Of a DNA stretch of 64,000 nt, positions 41,968 through 53,509 are shown one piece after another; positions within the stretch are counted from its first letter, which is position 1; the number at the start of each line of letters is the position of its first letter. This DNA comes from Lysobacter sp. cf310. GTDB lineage: Bacteria > Pseudomonadota > Gammaproteobacteria > Xanthomonadales > Xanthomonadaceae. Both the position numbers and the translations under genes were made by a program. The notes under the pieces are model-generated. The model had not been told where the DNA came from. It was given only the letters and a program-made list of their open reading frames with translations, and did not search any database. The stretch spans positions 62,001 to 126,000 of the forward strand of contig NZ_FOSS01000002.1 of the NCBI RefSeq assembly GCF_900114355.1. The letters run 5' to 3'.

Positions 41968-42386
41968 GCGCGCAACAGCCCCCAGGCCAGATAAGCCCAC
42001 AGCGACCACAGCACCAAGGCGCCAGCGACGTAGACCGCGAACCGGTGCATGACCCGGTTATAGCCGCAATGGATGGCGCTATGGACGACGCGCAGCGCCA
42101 CGAAGCTCCAGGCCAGGCTCAATACGACCCGATCGCCCAGCGAGGTCGCGGCCGCCACGGTCAGCGCCAGGTACAGCAGCACCGGCAGTTCGAACAGATT
42201 GCGGAAGTTGTCGGCGGCCGCGCTGTGGGTGAGCCTGGCGCTGGCCTGCGCCGAGGTCGCCACCGCCTGCGGATGGATGCGCTCGCGCCGCATCTGGCCG
42301 ATGCGGACCACGTACATGCGGATCCAGACCAGGCAGGTCAGCGCCGCCATCGCGGCGGCGGGCAGGAACAACTGCTTGGGGTCCAT
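41964..42386 (-). CDS. MAPEG-family membrane protein
   Basis: 140 residues with four helices (FLPAAAMAALTCLVWIRMYV; FELPVLLYLALTVAAA; LAWSFVALRVVHSAIHC; FAVYVAGALVLWSLWAYLAW). The signature NLFELPVLLYLALTV with RVVHSAIHCGYN is the MAPEG (membrane glutathione and eicosanoid metabolism) family. Bacterial members are mostly uncharacterised and may bind glutathione. It precedes the tandem secreted-protein genes with ATGA overlap and follows sdhB by 120 bases. Confidence 0.88.
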   Translation of the reverse strand: MDPKQLFLPAAAMAALTCLVWIRMYVVRIGQMRRERIHPQAVATSAQASARLTHSAAADNFRNLFELPVLLYLALTVAAATSLGDRVVLSLAWSFVALRVVHSAIHCGYNRVMHRFAVYVAGALVLWSLWAYLAWGLLRA

Positions 42387-42445
42387 CGCTCGCCTGTCGG
42401 TGTCGGGCTAGATGGGGATGGTAGCCGGGCTGGTGGAGCCGCGCT

Positions 42446-42474
42446 GCCCTCGCCCCGCAAGCGGGAGAGAGGGC
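42446..42474. repeat. Hairpin repeat between MAPEG and sdhB genes
   Basis: The arms GCCCTC and CCCGC face GCGGG and GAGGGC around AA, giving a two-tier hairpin. It sits in the 120-base spacer after sdhB and may act as an attenuator or end-stabiliser of the sdhCDAB message. It resembles another hairpin with CTCCCGC/GCGGGAG at 51076, and may be a member of the same dispersed family. Confidence 0.4.
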
Positions 42475-42506
42475 ACGTCGCCGCGAACGGGCCGGTGGCG
42501 CCGCGT

Positions 42507-43289
42507 TTAGACGCGACGCGCCAGCATCAGCTTCTTGATCTCGCCGATCGCCTGCGCCGGGTTCAGACCCTTCGGGCAGGTGCGCGCGCAGTTCATGATG
42601 GTGTGGCAGCGGTAGAGCTTGAACGGATCTTCCAGATCGTCCAAGCGCGCGCCGGTGTCCTCGTCGCGCGAGTCGACGATCCAGCGGTAGGCCTGGAGCA
42701 GGATCGCCGGGCCGAGGTAGCGGTCGCCGTTCCACCAGTAGCTCGGGCAGCTGGTCGAGCAGCAGGCGCACAGGATGCATTCGTACAGGCCGTCGAGCTT
42801 CTTGCGGTCTTCCGGCGACTGCAGGCGCTCGCGATCGGACGGGGTCGCGCTCTGGGTGCGCAGCCAGGGCTTGATCGAGGCGTACTGGGCGTAGAAGTGG
42901 GTCAGGTCCGGCACCAGATCCTTGACCACGTCCATATGCGGCAGCGGATAGATCGGCACCTCGGCCTTGCCGCAGTCCGCGATCGCGCGCGTGCAGGCCA
43001 GGGTGTTGGTGCCGTCGATGTTCATCGCGCAGGAACCGCAGATGCCTTCGCGACAGGAACGGCGGAAGGTCAGGGTCGGATCGATCTCGTTCTTGATCTT
43101 GATCAAGGCGTCGAGAACCATCGGGCCGCAGGTCGCCAGGTCCACCTCGTAGGTGTCCACGCGCGGGTTCATGCCGTCGTCGGGGTTCCAGCGGTAGACC
43201 TTGAACGTGCGCGGTTGCTTGGCGCCCGGCGTCGCCCAATGGCGGCCCTTCTGGATCTGCGAGTTCTTCGGTAGGACGAATTGGGCCAT
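42507..43289 (-). CDS. sdhB: Succinate dehydrogenase iron-sulfur subunit
   Basis: 260 residues. The 2Fe-2S cluster is in [16 protein letters not shown] plus TLAC, the 4Fe-4S cluster in [11 protein letters not shown], and the 3Fe-4S ligands in [17 protein letters not shown]. It wires electrons from the flavin of SdhA to quinone. It is the last of sdhCDAB. The start ATG at [13 protein letters not shown] follows a 78-base spacer after sdhA. Confidence 0.98.
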   Translation of the reverse strand: MAQFVLPKNSQIQKGRHWATPGAKQPRTFKVYRWNPDDGMNPRVDTYEVDLATCGPMVLDALIKIKNEIDPTLTFRRSCREGICGSCAMNIDGTNTLACTRAIADCGKAEVPIYPLPHMDVVKDLVPDLTHFYAQYASIKPWLRTQSATPSDRERLQSPEDRKKLDGLYECILCACCSTSCPSYWWNGDRYLGPAILLQAYRWIVDSRDEDTGARLDDLEDPFKLYRCHTIMNCARTCPKGLNPAQAIGEIKKLMLARRV

Positions 43290-43367
43290 GCTGGCAATCT
43301 CTCGGCTAGCGTCGGTACTGGGGTCGGATGAGGTGCCGGCGCGCGCGGGCGCGCGCCGCGGGGCCGA

Positions 43368-45161
43368 TCAGTACTTACGCTCCTTGGGCGGGACGTAGGC
43401 GACGTCGTCGGTGAGCGTGTAGTTGTGCACCGGGCGGTAGTCGATGCTGGTCTTGCCGCTCTCGTCGACATAGCACAGGGTGTGCTTCTGCCACTCGGCG
43501 TCGTTGCGCGTCGGGAAGTCCTCGCGGGCGTGGGCGCCGCGCGACTCGGTGCGGTTCTCGGCCGAAACGATGGTCGCCAGGGCCTGACCGAGCAGGTTCG
43601 ACAGCTCGTAGGTCTCGATCAGGTCCGAGTTCCAGATCAGCGAACGGTCGCTGACCTTGACGTCGGCGAACGATGCGTGGATCTCGCGGATCTTGCGCAC
43701 GCCGTCGCTGAGCGTCTCGCCGGTGCGGAACACCGCCGCGTCGGCCTGCATGGTGCGCTGCATCTTGTCGCGGATGACCGCGGTGGGCGTGCCGCCATTG
43801 GCGTTGCGCAGCTTGTCCAGGCGCGCCAGGGCGACATCGCAGGCGTCCGCGGCCAGGCGCGGCTGCGGGGCGTCGGGCTTGACGGTCTCGGCGCAGCGGT
43901 TGGCGACCGCGCGACCGAACACCACCAGGTCCAGCAGCGAGTTCGAACCCAGGCGGTTGGCGCCGTGCACCGACACGCAGGCCGCTTCGCCGATCGCGTA
44001 CAGGCCCGGCACCACCGCGTCGGGGTTGCCGTTCTTCAGCTGCACGACTTCGCCGTGGTAGTTGGTCGGGATGCCGCCCATGTTGTAGTGCACGGTCGGG
44101 ATGACCGGGATCGGCTCCTTCTCGACGTCGACGTTGGCGAAGATGCGCGCCGACTCGGCGATGCCCGGCAGCTTCTCGTGGATCACTTCCGGGCCCAGGT
44201 GGGTCAGGTCGAGCAGGATGTGGTCCTTGTGCTCGCCCACGCCGCGGCCTTCGCGGATTTCGATGGTCATCGAACGGCTGACCATGTCGCGCGGCGCCAG
44301 GTCCTTCACGCTGGGCGCATAGCGCTCCATGAAGCGTTCGCCGTTGCTGTTGCGCAGGATGCCGCCCTCGCCTCGCACGCCTTCGGTGATCAGGCAGCCG
44401 GCGCCGTAGATGCCGGTGGGGTGGAACTGCACGAACTCCATGTCCTGCAGACCCAGGCCGGCGCGCAGCGCCATGCCGCCGCCGTCGCCGGTGCAGGTAT
44501 GGGCCGAGGTCGCCGAGAAGTAGGCGCGGCCGTAGCCGCCGGTCGCCAGCACCGTGCCCTGGGCGCGGAACAGGTGCAGCGTGCCCTCGGCCATGTCCAG
44601 GGCGAGCACACCGCGGCAGGCGCCGTCGGCGTCCATGATCAGGTCGAGCGCGAAGTATTCGATGAAGAACTGCGCATCGTGCGCCAGCGACTGCTGGTAC
44701 AGGGTGTGCAGGATGGCGTGGCCGGTGCGGTCGGCGGCGGCGCAGGTGCGCTGCGCCGGCGGGCCTTCGCCGTACTTGGTGGTCATGCCGCCGAACGGGC
44801 GCTGGTAGATCTTGCCCTCTTCGGTGCGCGAGAACGGCACACCCTGGTGTTCGAGTTCGATGATGGCCGGAATGGCCTCTTTGCACATGTACTCGATCGC
44901 GTCCTGATCGCCCAACCAGTCCGAACCCTTGACGGTGTCGAAGAAGTGATAGCGCCAGTCGTCCTCGCCCATGTTGGCCAGCGCGGCCGAGATGCCGCCC
45001 TGGGCGGCGACGGTGTGCGAGCGGGTCGGGAACACCTTGGTGATGCAGGCGGTCTTCAGGCCCTTCTGGGCCAGGCCGAAGGTAGCGCGCAGGCCGGCGC
45101 CGCCGGCGCCGACCACGATCATGTCGAACTTGTGTTCTTGAATCTTGTAAGCAGCGGCCAC
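43368..45161 (-). CDS. sdhA: Succinate dehydrogenase flavoprotein subunit
   Basis: 597 residues. The FAD-binding start [20 protein letters not shown], the covalent flavin His in [35 protein letters not shown] (substrate site) and [15 protein letters not shown] are intact. It oxidises succinate to fumarate; SdhE encoded downstream would attach the FAD. The start is GTG at [11 protein letters not shown], 2 bases after sdhD. Confidence 0.98.
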   Translation of the reverse strand: MAAAYKIQEHKFDMIVVGAGGAGLRATFGLAQKGLKTACITKVFPTRSHTVAAQGGISAALANMGEDDWRYHFFDTVKGSDWLGDQDAIEYMCKEAIPAIIELEHQGVPFSRTEEGKIYQRPFGGMTTKYGEGPPAQRTCAAADRTGHAILHTLYQQSLAHDAQFFIEYFALDLIMDADGACRGVLALDMAEGTLHLFRAQGTVLATGGYGRAYFSATSAHTCTGDGGGMALRAGLGLQDMEFVQFHPTGIYGAGCLITEGVRGEGGILRNSNGERFMERYAPSVKDLAPRDMVSRSMTIEIREGRGVGEHKDHILLDLTHLGPEVIHEKLPGIAESARIFANVDVEKEPIPVIPTVHYNMGGIPTNYHGEVVQLKNGNPDAVVPGLYAIGEAACVSVHGANRLGSNSLLDLVVFGRAVANRCAETVKPDAPQPRLAADACDVALARLDKLRNANGGTPTAVIRDKMQRTMQADAAVFRTGETLSDGVRKIREIHASFADVKVSDRSLIWNSDLIETYELSNLLGQALATIVSAENRTESRGAHAREDFPTRNDAEWQKHTLCYVDESGKTSIDYRPVHNYTLTDDVAYVPPKERKY

Positions 45162-45163
45162 GG

Positions 45164-45556
45164 TCAGGCTCCCAGCGCGATGCGGATAACGGCGAGCACG
45201 CTAGCGAGCGCAGCGAGGACGCAAATGAAAACGACGGCCAGCTGCGAGGCGAGCGCCAGCCCGTGGTGGCTCACGTAATCCTCGATGATCACCTGCAGGC
45301 CGAGCTTGGCGTGCCAGAACATCGCGATCAGGAACGCCACCAGCAGCACGGCGTTGCAGGGGTGGGCGACCGAGGCGCGCACCGTGGCGTAATCGCCGCC
45401 GATCCAGGAAATCACCAGGCCCAGCACGTACAGGCTCAGGAAGATCAAGGCGACCGCGGTGACGCGCTGGACCACGAAGTGGTGGGTGCCGTCCTTCGCC
45501 GAGCCCAGGCCGCGCGCGGTCTTGAGCGGATTGCGCAACTTGCCGCGGCCGCTCAT
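45164..45556 (-). CDS. sdhD: Succinate dehydrogenase membrane anchor subunit D
   Basis: 130 residues with three helices ([60 protein letters not shown]). The basic N-terminus [20 protein letters not shown] carries the family motif, and the helix II His in MFWHAKLG is the predicted haem ligand. With SdhC it binds haem b and quinone. ATGA overlap with sdhC. Confidence 0.95.
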   Translation of the reverse strand: MSGRGKLRNPLKTARGLGSAKDGTHHFVVQRVTAVALIFLSLYVLGLVISWIGGDYATVRASVAHPCNAVLLVAFLIAMFWHAKLGLQVIIEDYVSHHGLALASQLAVVFICVLAALASVLAVIRIALGA

Positions 45557-45948
45557 GCGCCACCCCGCTGCATCATCGCGACCAGCCAGATGACGGCGGT
45601 CAGCACCAGGCTGCCGATCACGCTGATCCAGCCGTTGCGCACGAAGCTCGCCACGCGGTAGGCGTAGCCGGCGTCCTGGACCAGGTGACGGATGCCGTTG
45701 ATCAGGTGGAAGGCGAAGGCCCAGGTCCAGCCGAACAGGATCAGGAAGCCCAGCGGCGAGCGCGCGCAGGCGGTGAACTGGGCCCAGGCGTCAGGACCAG
45801 CCGCCAGGGCGACCAGCGCCCAGGCAATCAGGAGACCACCGACGGCAAGGATGATACCGGTGGTCCGGTGCACGATCGAGGTCACCATTTGGATCTGCCA
45901 GGCGTAGACCTGCAGATGCGGTGACAAGGGGCGTTCGCGGTTCGCCAT
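45553..45948 (-). CDS. sdhC: Succinate dehydrogenase cytochrome b556 subunit
   Basis: 131 residues. RPLSPHLQVYAWQIQMVTSI followed by VHRTTGIILAVGG has the SdhC signature (SPHLxxY ... SIxHRxTG). Three helices follow, with HLINGIRHLVQDAGY carrying the haem-ligating His region. It forms the membrane anchor with SdhD. It follows the 58-aa SdhAF4-type gene by 78 bases and heads the four-gene enzyme set. Confidence 0.96.
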   Translation of the reverse strand: MANRERPLSPHLQVYAWQIQMVTSIVHRTTGIILAVGGLLIAWALVALAAGPDAWAQFTACARSPLGFLILFGWTWAFAFHLINGIRHLVQDAGYAYRVASFVRNGWISVIGSLVLTAVIWLVAMMQRGGA

Positions 45949-46026
45949 GAGCGATGGCTGTCTCGGCTGGGCGGCGGCGCCGCGTGGCAGGAAGGATCGG
46001 TGAGGTGTCGTGAAGGCGGGGCGTAG

Positions 46027-46203
46027 CTAGAAGTCGATGCAGCGGCCGTTCTTTTCCCAGTCGCCGTAGCGGGTCGGTTCGGGACCCTCGCGGCCGCCGT
46101 ACTCCTTGCCCGGTGGCGCATCGCTGCCGGTGGCCGGAACGGAAGTCGTCGGAGCCTCGACCTGGGGGTCGGGCGCTGCTTCCGGGGTGGTTTCGCCTAT
46201 CAT
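46027..46203 (-). CDS. SdhAF4-type succinate dehydrogenase assembly factor (DUF1674, 58 aa)
   Basis: A very short gene. The disordered acidic start MIGETTPEAAPDPQVEAPTT leads to the conserved C-terminus GKEYGGREGPEPTRYGDWEK and NGRCIDF, the hallmark of DUF1674/SdhAF4. In eukaryotes this factor binds flavinylated SdhA and protects it until SdhB joins. It is the first gene of the sdh run. Its ATG lies only 29 bases from the divergent ygfZ start, so the two share a very short promoter region. Cysteine and C-terminal Phe are at the expected places. Confidence 0.88.
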   Translation of the reverse strand: MIGETTPEAAPDPQVEAPTTSVPATGSDAPPGKEYGGREGPEPTRYGDWEKNGRCIDF

Positions 46204-46232
46204 CACAGCGTTAAATCTTAAGTCCCGCCCCC

Positions 46233-47102
46233 ATGCATGACAACCCGCAGCCTTCGTCCGGACAGGCGTTCGCCCTGCCCGGCCACCGCGTGATCGAGCT
46301 TTCCGGCCGCGACGCGGCGACGTTCGCGCAGGCGCAGTTCATGAACGATGTCAACGCCTTGGCCCCCGGCCAGTGGCAATGGAGCGGCTGGTTGACGCCC
46401 AAAGGACGGCTGATCGCGCTGATGGCTTTGCTGCGTCTGGCCGATGAGCGGATCTGGCTGCTGCTGCCCGATGCCGACCCGGAATCGGTCGCGACTGCGC
46501 TGAAACGATTCTTGTTCAGAAGCAAGACGACCATCGTCGTACGCGAGGATCTGCGCGCGTTTGGGCATTACGCAGCGCCGCAGGCCGCCGCGGGCGCGAG
46601 CCTGGCCGGCGACGAGGCGACGGGCGTGGAACTGGACTGCAGCGGCGACGGCGGCGCGCGCGCGCTGCGCATCGCGCCCACGGCGGGCGCGGAAGATCCG
46701 GACCTGGCCGCGCGCTGGGCCCTGGACGACCTGCGCCACGGCCTGCCCCGCCTGGGCCCGTCCCAGGCCGAGCAATGGACCCCGCAGCAGCTGTCGCTGG
46801 AGCGACTGCGCGCTTTCAGCGTCAAGAAGGGCTGCTATCCGGGCCAGGAGATCGTGGCGCGCACGCATTTCCTGGGCAAGGCCAAACGCGGGCTGGCGCT
46901 GATCGAATCGCCGCACTCGGTGGCGGTCGGCGCCGAGCTGCGCTCGCACGATGCGGTGCTGGGCACGATCGCGGCCAGCGCCAGCGCGGGCGACCGCCAT
47001 TTGGCCCTCGCGGTCGCGCCGTTGGAGCGTGCGGAAGGCGGACTCAGCCTGGACGGCCACGCGGTGGCCGAGATCGCATTGCTGGACGGCTTGGCGCGCT
47101 AG
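46233..47102 (+). CDS. ygfZ: Folate-binding protein YgfZ (iron-sulfur cluster repair)
   Basis: 289 residues of the GcvT-like fold. The diagnostic motif KKGCYPGQEIVARTHFLGK (K-G-C-Y-x-G-Q-E) is at about residue 195. The folate-binding start is present (VIELSGRDAATFAQAQFMND). YgfZ helps make or repair some Fe-S enzymes, with tetrahydrofolate. It is divergent from the SdhAF4/sdh run, whose product SdhB carries three Fe-S clusters, so a functional link is plausible. Confidence 0.95.
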   Translation: MHDNPQPSSGQAFALPGHRVIELSGRDAATFAQAQFMNDVNALAPGQWQWSGWLTPKGRLIALMALLRLADERIWLLLPDADPESVATALKRFLFRSKTTIVVREDLRAFGHYAAPQAAAGASLAGDEATGVELDCSGDGGARALRIAPTAGAEDPDLAARWALDDLRHGLPRLGPSQAEQWTPQQLSLERLRAFSVKKGCYPGQEIVARTHFLGKAKRGLALIESPHSVAVGAELRSHDAVLGTIAASASAGDRHLALAVAPLERAEGGLSLDGHAVAEIALLDGLAR

Positions 47103-47129
47103 CCGCCCAATGCCGCGCGGCAACCTCCG

Positions 47130-47236
47130 GTAGAGGCGGCGCAAGCCGCGACCGCACTGCCGCGTGCGGCGGCGATGCCATGCCTCAAGGTCGCGGCTTG
47201 TGAGCGTAGGAAATCCCTGCGCGACGCCGCTCCTAC
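47130..47236. repeat. REP-type repeat pair, imperfect
   Basis: Left element GTAGAGGCGGCGCAAGCCGC continues with GACCGC; the right element contains GGTCGCGGCTTGTGAGCG and, further on, CGCGACGCCGCTCCTAC. These are diverged copies of the perfect pair at 54538-54660. They lie in the 3' region between ygfZ and the leftward E1 gene (convergent), a normal place for REP elements. Confidence 0.65.
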
Positions 47237-47288
47237 GCCCAAGCGCCGACGCTAGCGGGCGGAGCGAGTCGCTCCGCCCACCGATGCC

Positions 47289-49604
<2,316 letters not shown>

Positions 49605-49673
49605 CGTGAGGCTCCGCCGCCCCGGGGGCCGGCTAGTCGTAGGGGGATCGGGTCGTTTAGGCGTGGATCGGGT

Positions 49674-50315
49674 TCATGGGGTCTGCGCGATGAGCGCGGC
49701 GGCGATCGCGTCGGGCTCGGGCAAGGCGACGAAGCCCGGCGTCGCACGCACGCGCGCCAGCCAGGACCGCAGCGCCGGGTACGGCGTCAGGTCGACGCCG
49801 CCGTGGCCGGCGACATCGGTGTAGGCGAACAACGCGATATCGGCGATGCCGTAACGCCCGGCGCTGAACCAGTCGTGCTCGCGCAGGTGGGTTTCCATCA
49901 CCTGCAGGGCGAGGTGCGAGCGCTCGCGCAGGCGCGGCAGCTCGGCGCGGCGTGGCGAGTCCAGCGGCGTCCAGCCGGCGATGAAACGCGCGACAGCCAC
50001 GTAGGGCTCGTGGCTGTACTGCTCGAAGTTCATCCAGCTCAGGGTCTGCGCGCGTTGCCAACGATCGTCGGACAGGAACGGCGTGCCGTCGGCCAGGTAG
50101 TACAGGATCGCGTTCGATTCGCTGAGCGTGCGCCCGTCCTCGAGTTCGAGCACCGGCACCTTGCCGTTCGGATTCAGGGCCAGGAACTGCGGCGTGCGGG
50201 TCTGGCCGCGGCTGCTGTCGACCTCGACCCAGCGATACGGCCGGCCGAGCTGCTCCAGCAGCAGCTTGAGCTTGTGGCAATTGCCCGAGGGCGAGAAACC
50301 GTGGATCGCGATCAT
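49674..50315 (-). CDS. Glutathione S-transferase
   Basis: 213 residues. Thioredoxin-like N-domain starts IAIHGFSPSGNCHKLKLLLE, with NPNGKVPVLELEDG (cis-Pro) and LSESNAILYYLAD (gamma-glutamyl binding). The C-domain is helical, with FSAGRYGIADIALFAYTDVA, the N-capping ADIALF motif. Catalytic residue near Ser9/Asn11 suggests a bacterial beta- or theta-like class. It overlaps the GNAT gene stop/start (ATGA) and follows it in the same operon. Substrate unknown. Confidence 0.92.
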   Translation of the reverse strand: MIAIHGFSPSGNCHKLKLLLEQLGRPYRWVEVDSSRGQTRTPQFLALNPNGKVPVLELEDGRTLSESNAILYYLADGTPFLSDDRWQRAQTLSWMNFEQYSHEPYVAVARFIAGWTPLDSPRRAELPRLRERSHLALQVMETHLREHDWFSAGRYGIADIALFAYTDVAGHGGVDLTPYPALRSWLARVRATPGFVALPEPDAIAAALIAQTP

Positions 50316-50869
50316 GCCGAGGCTCCCGCGCGGCGCGCGCGCCATTGCTCGCGGCTCTGGCCCCAGATCTCGATGTCCTTGTCGTCGAACGGCGCCGGCA
50401 GCCGGTCCTGGCGCAGGTAGCGCGAACCCAGCTTGGCCGCGACGCCCTTGGAGCCGAGGTTGCCGGTGTCGATGCTGTGGATCACTTCGGTCCAGCCCAG
50501 GTGCTCGAAGGCCCAGTCGATCGCCGCGGCCGCGCCCTCGCTCGCATAGCCCTTGCCGCCCTCGCTTTCGATGATGCCCCAGCCCACTTCCGGACCCGGC
50601 CAGCCCTCGGGCTGCCAGGGGCCGAGCCGGCCGATCCAGCGCCCGGAGGCTTTCTCGTACACCGAAAAGAAGCCATAGCCCAGCGCCGCCCAGGAGCCGA
50701 TCACCGACATCAGTGCGCGCCAGGCCGGCGAGCGCGCCTGCGGCCCGCCGATGTAGCGCAGGTAGTCGCCGCCGCCGGACATGAAGGCCGCCCAATCCTC
50801 GAAGTCGTCCAGACGCGGCGGACGCAACAGCAGCCGCGGCGTTTCCAATTCGATGTCGGGGATGGTCAT
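50312..50869 (-). CDS. GNAT-family N-acetyltransferase (RimJ/RimL type)
   Basis: 185 residues. TPRLLLRPPRLDDFEDWAAF is the RimJ/RimL start; the acetyl-CoA site is in EVGWGIIESEGGKGYASEGA, and SIDTGNLGSKGVAAKLGSR follows the usual N-x-x-S motif. It would acetylate an amine such as a protein N-terminus or small molecule. AGGAGG lies 14 bases before the ATG and 9 bases before an in-frame GTG directly preceding it, so the start could be one codon earlier. Coupled to the GST gene downstream. Confidence 0.85.
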   Translation of the reverse strand: MTIPDIELETPRLLLRPPRLDDFEDWAAFMSGGGDYLRYIGGPQARSPAWRALMSVIGSWAALGYGFFSVYEKASGRWIGRLGPWQPEGWPGPEVGWGIIESEGGKGYASEGAAAAIDWAFEHLGWTEVIHSIDTGNLGSKGVAAKLGSRYLRQDRLPAPFDDKDIEIWGQSREQWRARRAGASA

Positions 50870-51075
50870 CACGGCCGCGTACTCCTCCTGCGCATTCGAA
50901 TCCCGCTCCATGAGCCCCTCTACCGCTTGCGGGCTAAAGGAACGCGTTTGCGAGCCACCGACTCGCGCTGTCGCGAACGTCCGACCGCCATGCGGTCGGG
51001 CCGGGCCGCGGGTTGCGGAGAGGGCCGCGCGAGCGTCGCGGCATGCGTCGCTGTTGCAATGGCGCGCCCTCATCC

Positions 51076-51113
51076 GGCCCTTCGGGCCACCTACTCCCGC
51101 GATGCGGGAGTAG
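51076..51113. repeat. Double-hairpin intergenic repeat
   Basis: Two adjacent perfect hairpins: GGCCC-TTC-GGGCC and a 10-bp stem CTACTCCCGC-GAT-GCGGGAGTAG. The element lies in the spacer between the acyl-CoA dehydrogenase stop and the GNAT start, both leftward genes, and could stabilise or end the acyl-CoA dehydrogenase message. A related stem occurs at 42446. Confidence 0.6.
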
Positions 51114-51122
51114 GGAAACTCG

Positions 51123-52286
51123 TTAGAACGCGTTGATGCCCGTCAGCTCGCGACCGACCACCAACTGGTGAATCGTCTCGGTGCCCTCGTAGGTGATCAC
51201 CGACTCCAGGTTCAGCGCATGCCGGATCGCGGCGTGCTCGGTGGTGATGCCGGCGCCGCCGAGCAGGTCGCGGCACTCGCGCGCGATGTCGATCGCCATG
51301 CGGCAGTTGTTCCACTTCGCCAGCGAGACCTGGGTGGGCTGCATCTGGCCGGCGTCCTTAAGGCGGCCGAGCTGGACCACCAGCAGCTGCGCCAGGGTGA
51401 TGCGGCGCGCCATCTCGGCCATCTTGATCTGCGCCGACTGGGTCGCCGCGACCGGACGGTCGAACAGGATGCGTTCCTTGCTGTAGTTCAGCGCTTCGTC
51501 CAGGCAGGCGATGGCCGCGCCGATCGGGCCCCAGGTGATGCCGTAGCGGGCCTGGGTCAGGCAGCCCAGCGGGCCCTTGAGGCCCTTCACGTTGGGCAGG
51601 CGATTGGCTTCGGGCACGCGCACGTTGTCGAAGAACAGCGACGAGGTCACCGACGCGCGCAGGCTCATCTTGTGCTTGATTTCCTGGGCCGCGAAGCCCG
51701 GCGTGCCCTTCTCGACCACGAAGCCCTGGATGCCGTCCTCGGTCTGCGCCCAGACGATCGCGATGTCGGCCAGGTTGCCGTTGGTGATCCACATCTTGGA
51801 GCCGTTGAGCACCCAGTCGCCGCCGTCCTTCTTGGCGTGGGTCTTCATGTTGGCCGGATCGGAGCCGCCGTGCGGTTCGGTCAGGCCGAAGCAGCCGATG
51901 ATCTCGCCGCGGGCCATGCCCGGCAGCCAGCGCTGGCGCTGCTCTTCGCTGCCGTAGGCGTAGATCGGGTACATGCACAGCGAGGACTGCACGCTGACGA
52001 AGCTGCGGATGCCGCTGTCGCCGCGCTCGAGTTCCTGGCAGATCAGGCCGTAGCTGACCGCATTGAGGCCGGCGCAGCCGTACTGCTCGGGCAGCGAGGA
52101 GCCCAGCAGGCCGAGGTCGGCGATCTCGGACACCAGTTCCTTGGGGAAACGGCCCTGGTCGAAGGCGTCGCCGATGATCGGGATCACGCGCTCGTCGGTG
52201 AAACGGGCCACGGTGTCCTGGACGGCGCGCTCCTCTTCGGTGAGCAGGGAACGGACGTCGTACAGATCGTAGGGATGCAGGGCCAT
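51123..52286 (-). CDS. gcdH: Glutaryl-CoA dehydrogenase-type acyl-CoA dehydrogenase
   Basis: 387 residues. FAD-binding GCFGLTEPHGGSDPANMKT, then KMWITNGNLADIAIVWAQ, and the C-terminal TYEGTETIHQLVVGRELTGI with the catalytic Glu in YEGT. The ending RELTGINAF and the helix-rich build are closest to glutaryl-CoA dehydrogenase, which oxidises and decarboxylates glutaryl-CoA to crotonyl-CoA in lysine and tryptophan breakdown. The decarboxylation cannot be proven from motifs. Start ATG at MALHPYDLYDV; an upstream extension is Arg/Pro-rich. Confidence 0.87.
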   Translation of the reverse strand: MALHPYDLYDVRSLLTEEERAVQDTVARFTDERVIPIIGDAFDQGRFPKELVSEIADLGLLGSSLPEQYGCAGLNAVSYGLICQELERGDSGIRSFVSVQSSLCMYPIYAYGSEEQRQRWLPGMARGEIIGCFGLTEPHGGSDPANMKTHAKKDGGDWVLNGSKMWITNGNLADIAIVWAQTEDGIQGFVVEKGTPGFAAQEIKHKMSLRASVTSSLFFDNVRVPEANRLPNVKGLKGPLGCLTQARYGITWGPIGAAIACLDEALNYSKERILFDRPVAATQSAQIKMAEMARRITLAQLLVVQLGRLKDAGQMQPTQVSLAKWNNCRMAIDIARECRDLLGGAGITTEHAAIRHALNLESVITYEGTETIHQLVVGRELTGINAF

Positions 52287-52504
52287 GGCGCGCTCAGGAG
52301 ACCGTAGGAACGGAAAGACCGCCATTGTACTGGCCGCGCCCGGTCCGGGGTAAACCCGCGCTGCGCGCGCTCGAGGATGCATGTAAGCGTTATCAGGCCG
52401 ATCGGCGCGGGCGCTGCGCCGATACGGCGCCCAAAAGAAACGGGGCCGGATGTCCGGCCCCGTTGCGTCGCGCCGATGGCCGCGGGCCGTGCCCGCGCGC
52501 GCGC

Positions 52505-53329
52505 TCAGCCGCGTTCGTTGCCCGCGCCGGCCGAGGCGGTCTGGGTCACGACCTTGCCGTCGATCACCGGCAGCTGCTGGCCCGGACGCTCGTCCATGCG
52601 CACGGTCTGCTCCTGGCCCTGGTAACGGTAGGTCACGTCGTAGCCGACCACCTTGTTCTCGTCGCCCAGGGCGATGCGGTTGCCCGGCTTGCTGCCGGTG
52701 CGCATGCTGCCGGTGGTGCCGTCCGGATTACGGTAGGTGACGTTGTAGGCGACCACGCGGGTGGACTGCGAGGTCTCCGAGACGGTGTGGCACTGGCGCT
52801 CGGTGCGGTTCACGACCTTGCCGCCGACGTGGTTGCGGTCGACGCGGTTGCCGATGTAGCCGCCCGCGGCGGCGCCGGCCACGGTCGCGGCCTTCTTGCC
52901 GTTACCGCCGCCGACCTGGTTGCCGATCAGGCCGCCGATCAGGGCGCCGGCGACCGTGCCGCCGACGTTGCCGTCGCGCTCGGGCAGGCGTTCCTGCACG
53001 ACCACGTCCTCGCAGACTTCGCGCGGGGTCGAGGCGGTGCTGGTCTCGCGCACCGGGTCGGTGCCGATCACGGTCGCGTACAGCTTTTCCTTCTGGTTGA
53101 TCGGCTTGACGTTGACCACGTCGGCGTAATCGACCTCCGGCTTGGCGGTGGTCGCGATCGCGCCGTTCGGCGCGATATCGCCTTCGGCGCCGACGGCGGC
53201 GGCGTCCGCGCTGGTCAGCGCGGTGGCCGGCGCGGGCGTGCCGTTGCCTCGGAAGCTTTGGAACGCGGCGACGGCGACGCCGCCTACGAGCAGCGAAGCC
53301 AGCGCTACAGCCAACATGTTCTTGTTCAT
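52505..53329 (-). CDS. Glycine-zipper membrane protein (274 aa)
   Basis: Signal peptide or N-terminal anchor MNKNMLAVALASLLVGGVAV then a disordered Ala-rich stretch. Two glycine-zipper helices of the 17-kDa-antigen type follow (GGTVAGALIGGLIGNQVGGG and AATVAGAAAGGYIGNRV). The C-terminal half is a repeat-like beta region: VVAYNVTYRNPDGTTGSMRT and VVGYDVTYRYQGQEQTVRMD are similar to each other, an internal duplication. GGAGGCTCACG before the ATG is a strong ribosome site. It is probably an outer-membrane or periplasmic structural protein. Confidence 0.85.
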   Translation of the reverse strand: MNKNMLAVALASLLVGGVAVAAFQSFRGNGTPAPATALTSADAAAVGAEGDIAPNGAIATTAKPEVDYADVVNVKPINQKEKLYATVIGTDPVRETSTASTPREVCEDVVVQERLPERDGNVGGTVAGALIGGLIGNQVGGGNGKKAATVAGAAAGGYIGNRVDRNHVGGKVVNRTERQCHTVSETSQSTRVVAYNVTYRNPDGTTGSMRTGSKPGNRIALGDENKVVGYDVTYRYQGQEQTVRMDERPGQQLPVIDGKVVTQTASAGAGNERG

Positions 53330-53509
53330 CGTGAGCCTCCTGCGGTGAAGCGGTTTGGTGCGGGACGAGCCGCGGGTGTGGACGGCGCCATTGCACCACT
53401 CGAAACCTGAATGAGTACCTATTGAAATCCGCAAAACTGTCCCCTGCATGAACCCTTCGCGGCGACGTGTTAGCGTGTTTGCAACGCGCGTCACACCCCT
53501 GGTGAGTCC

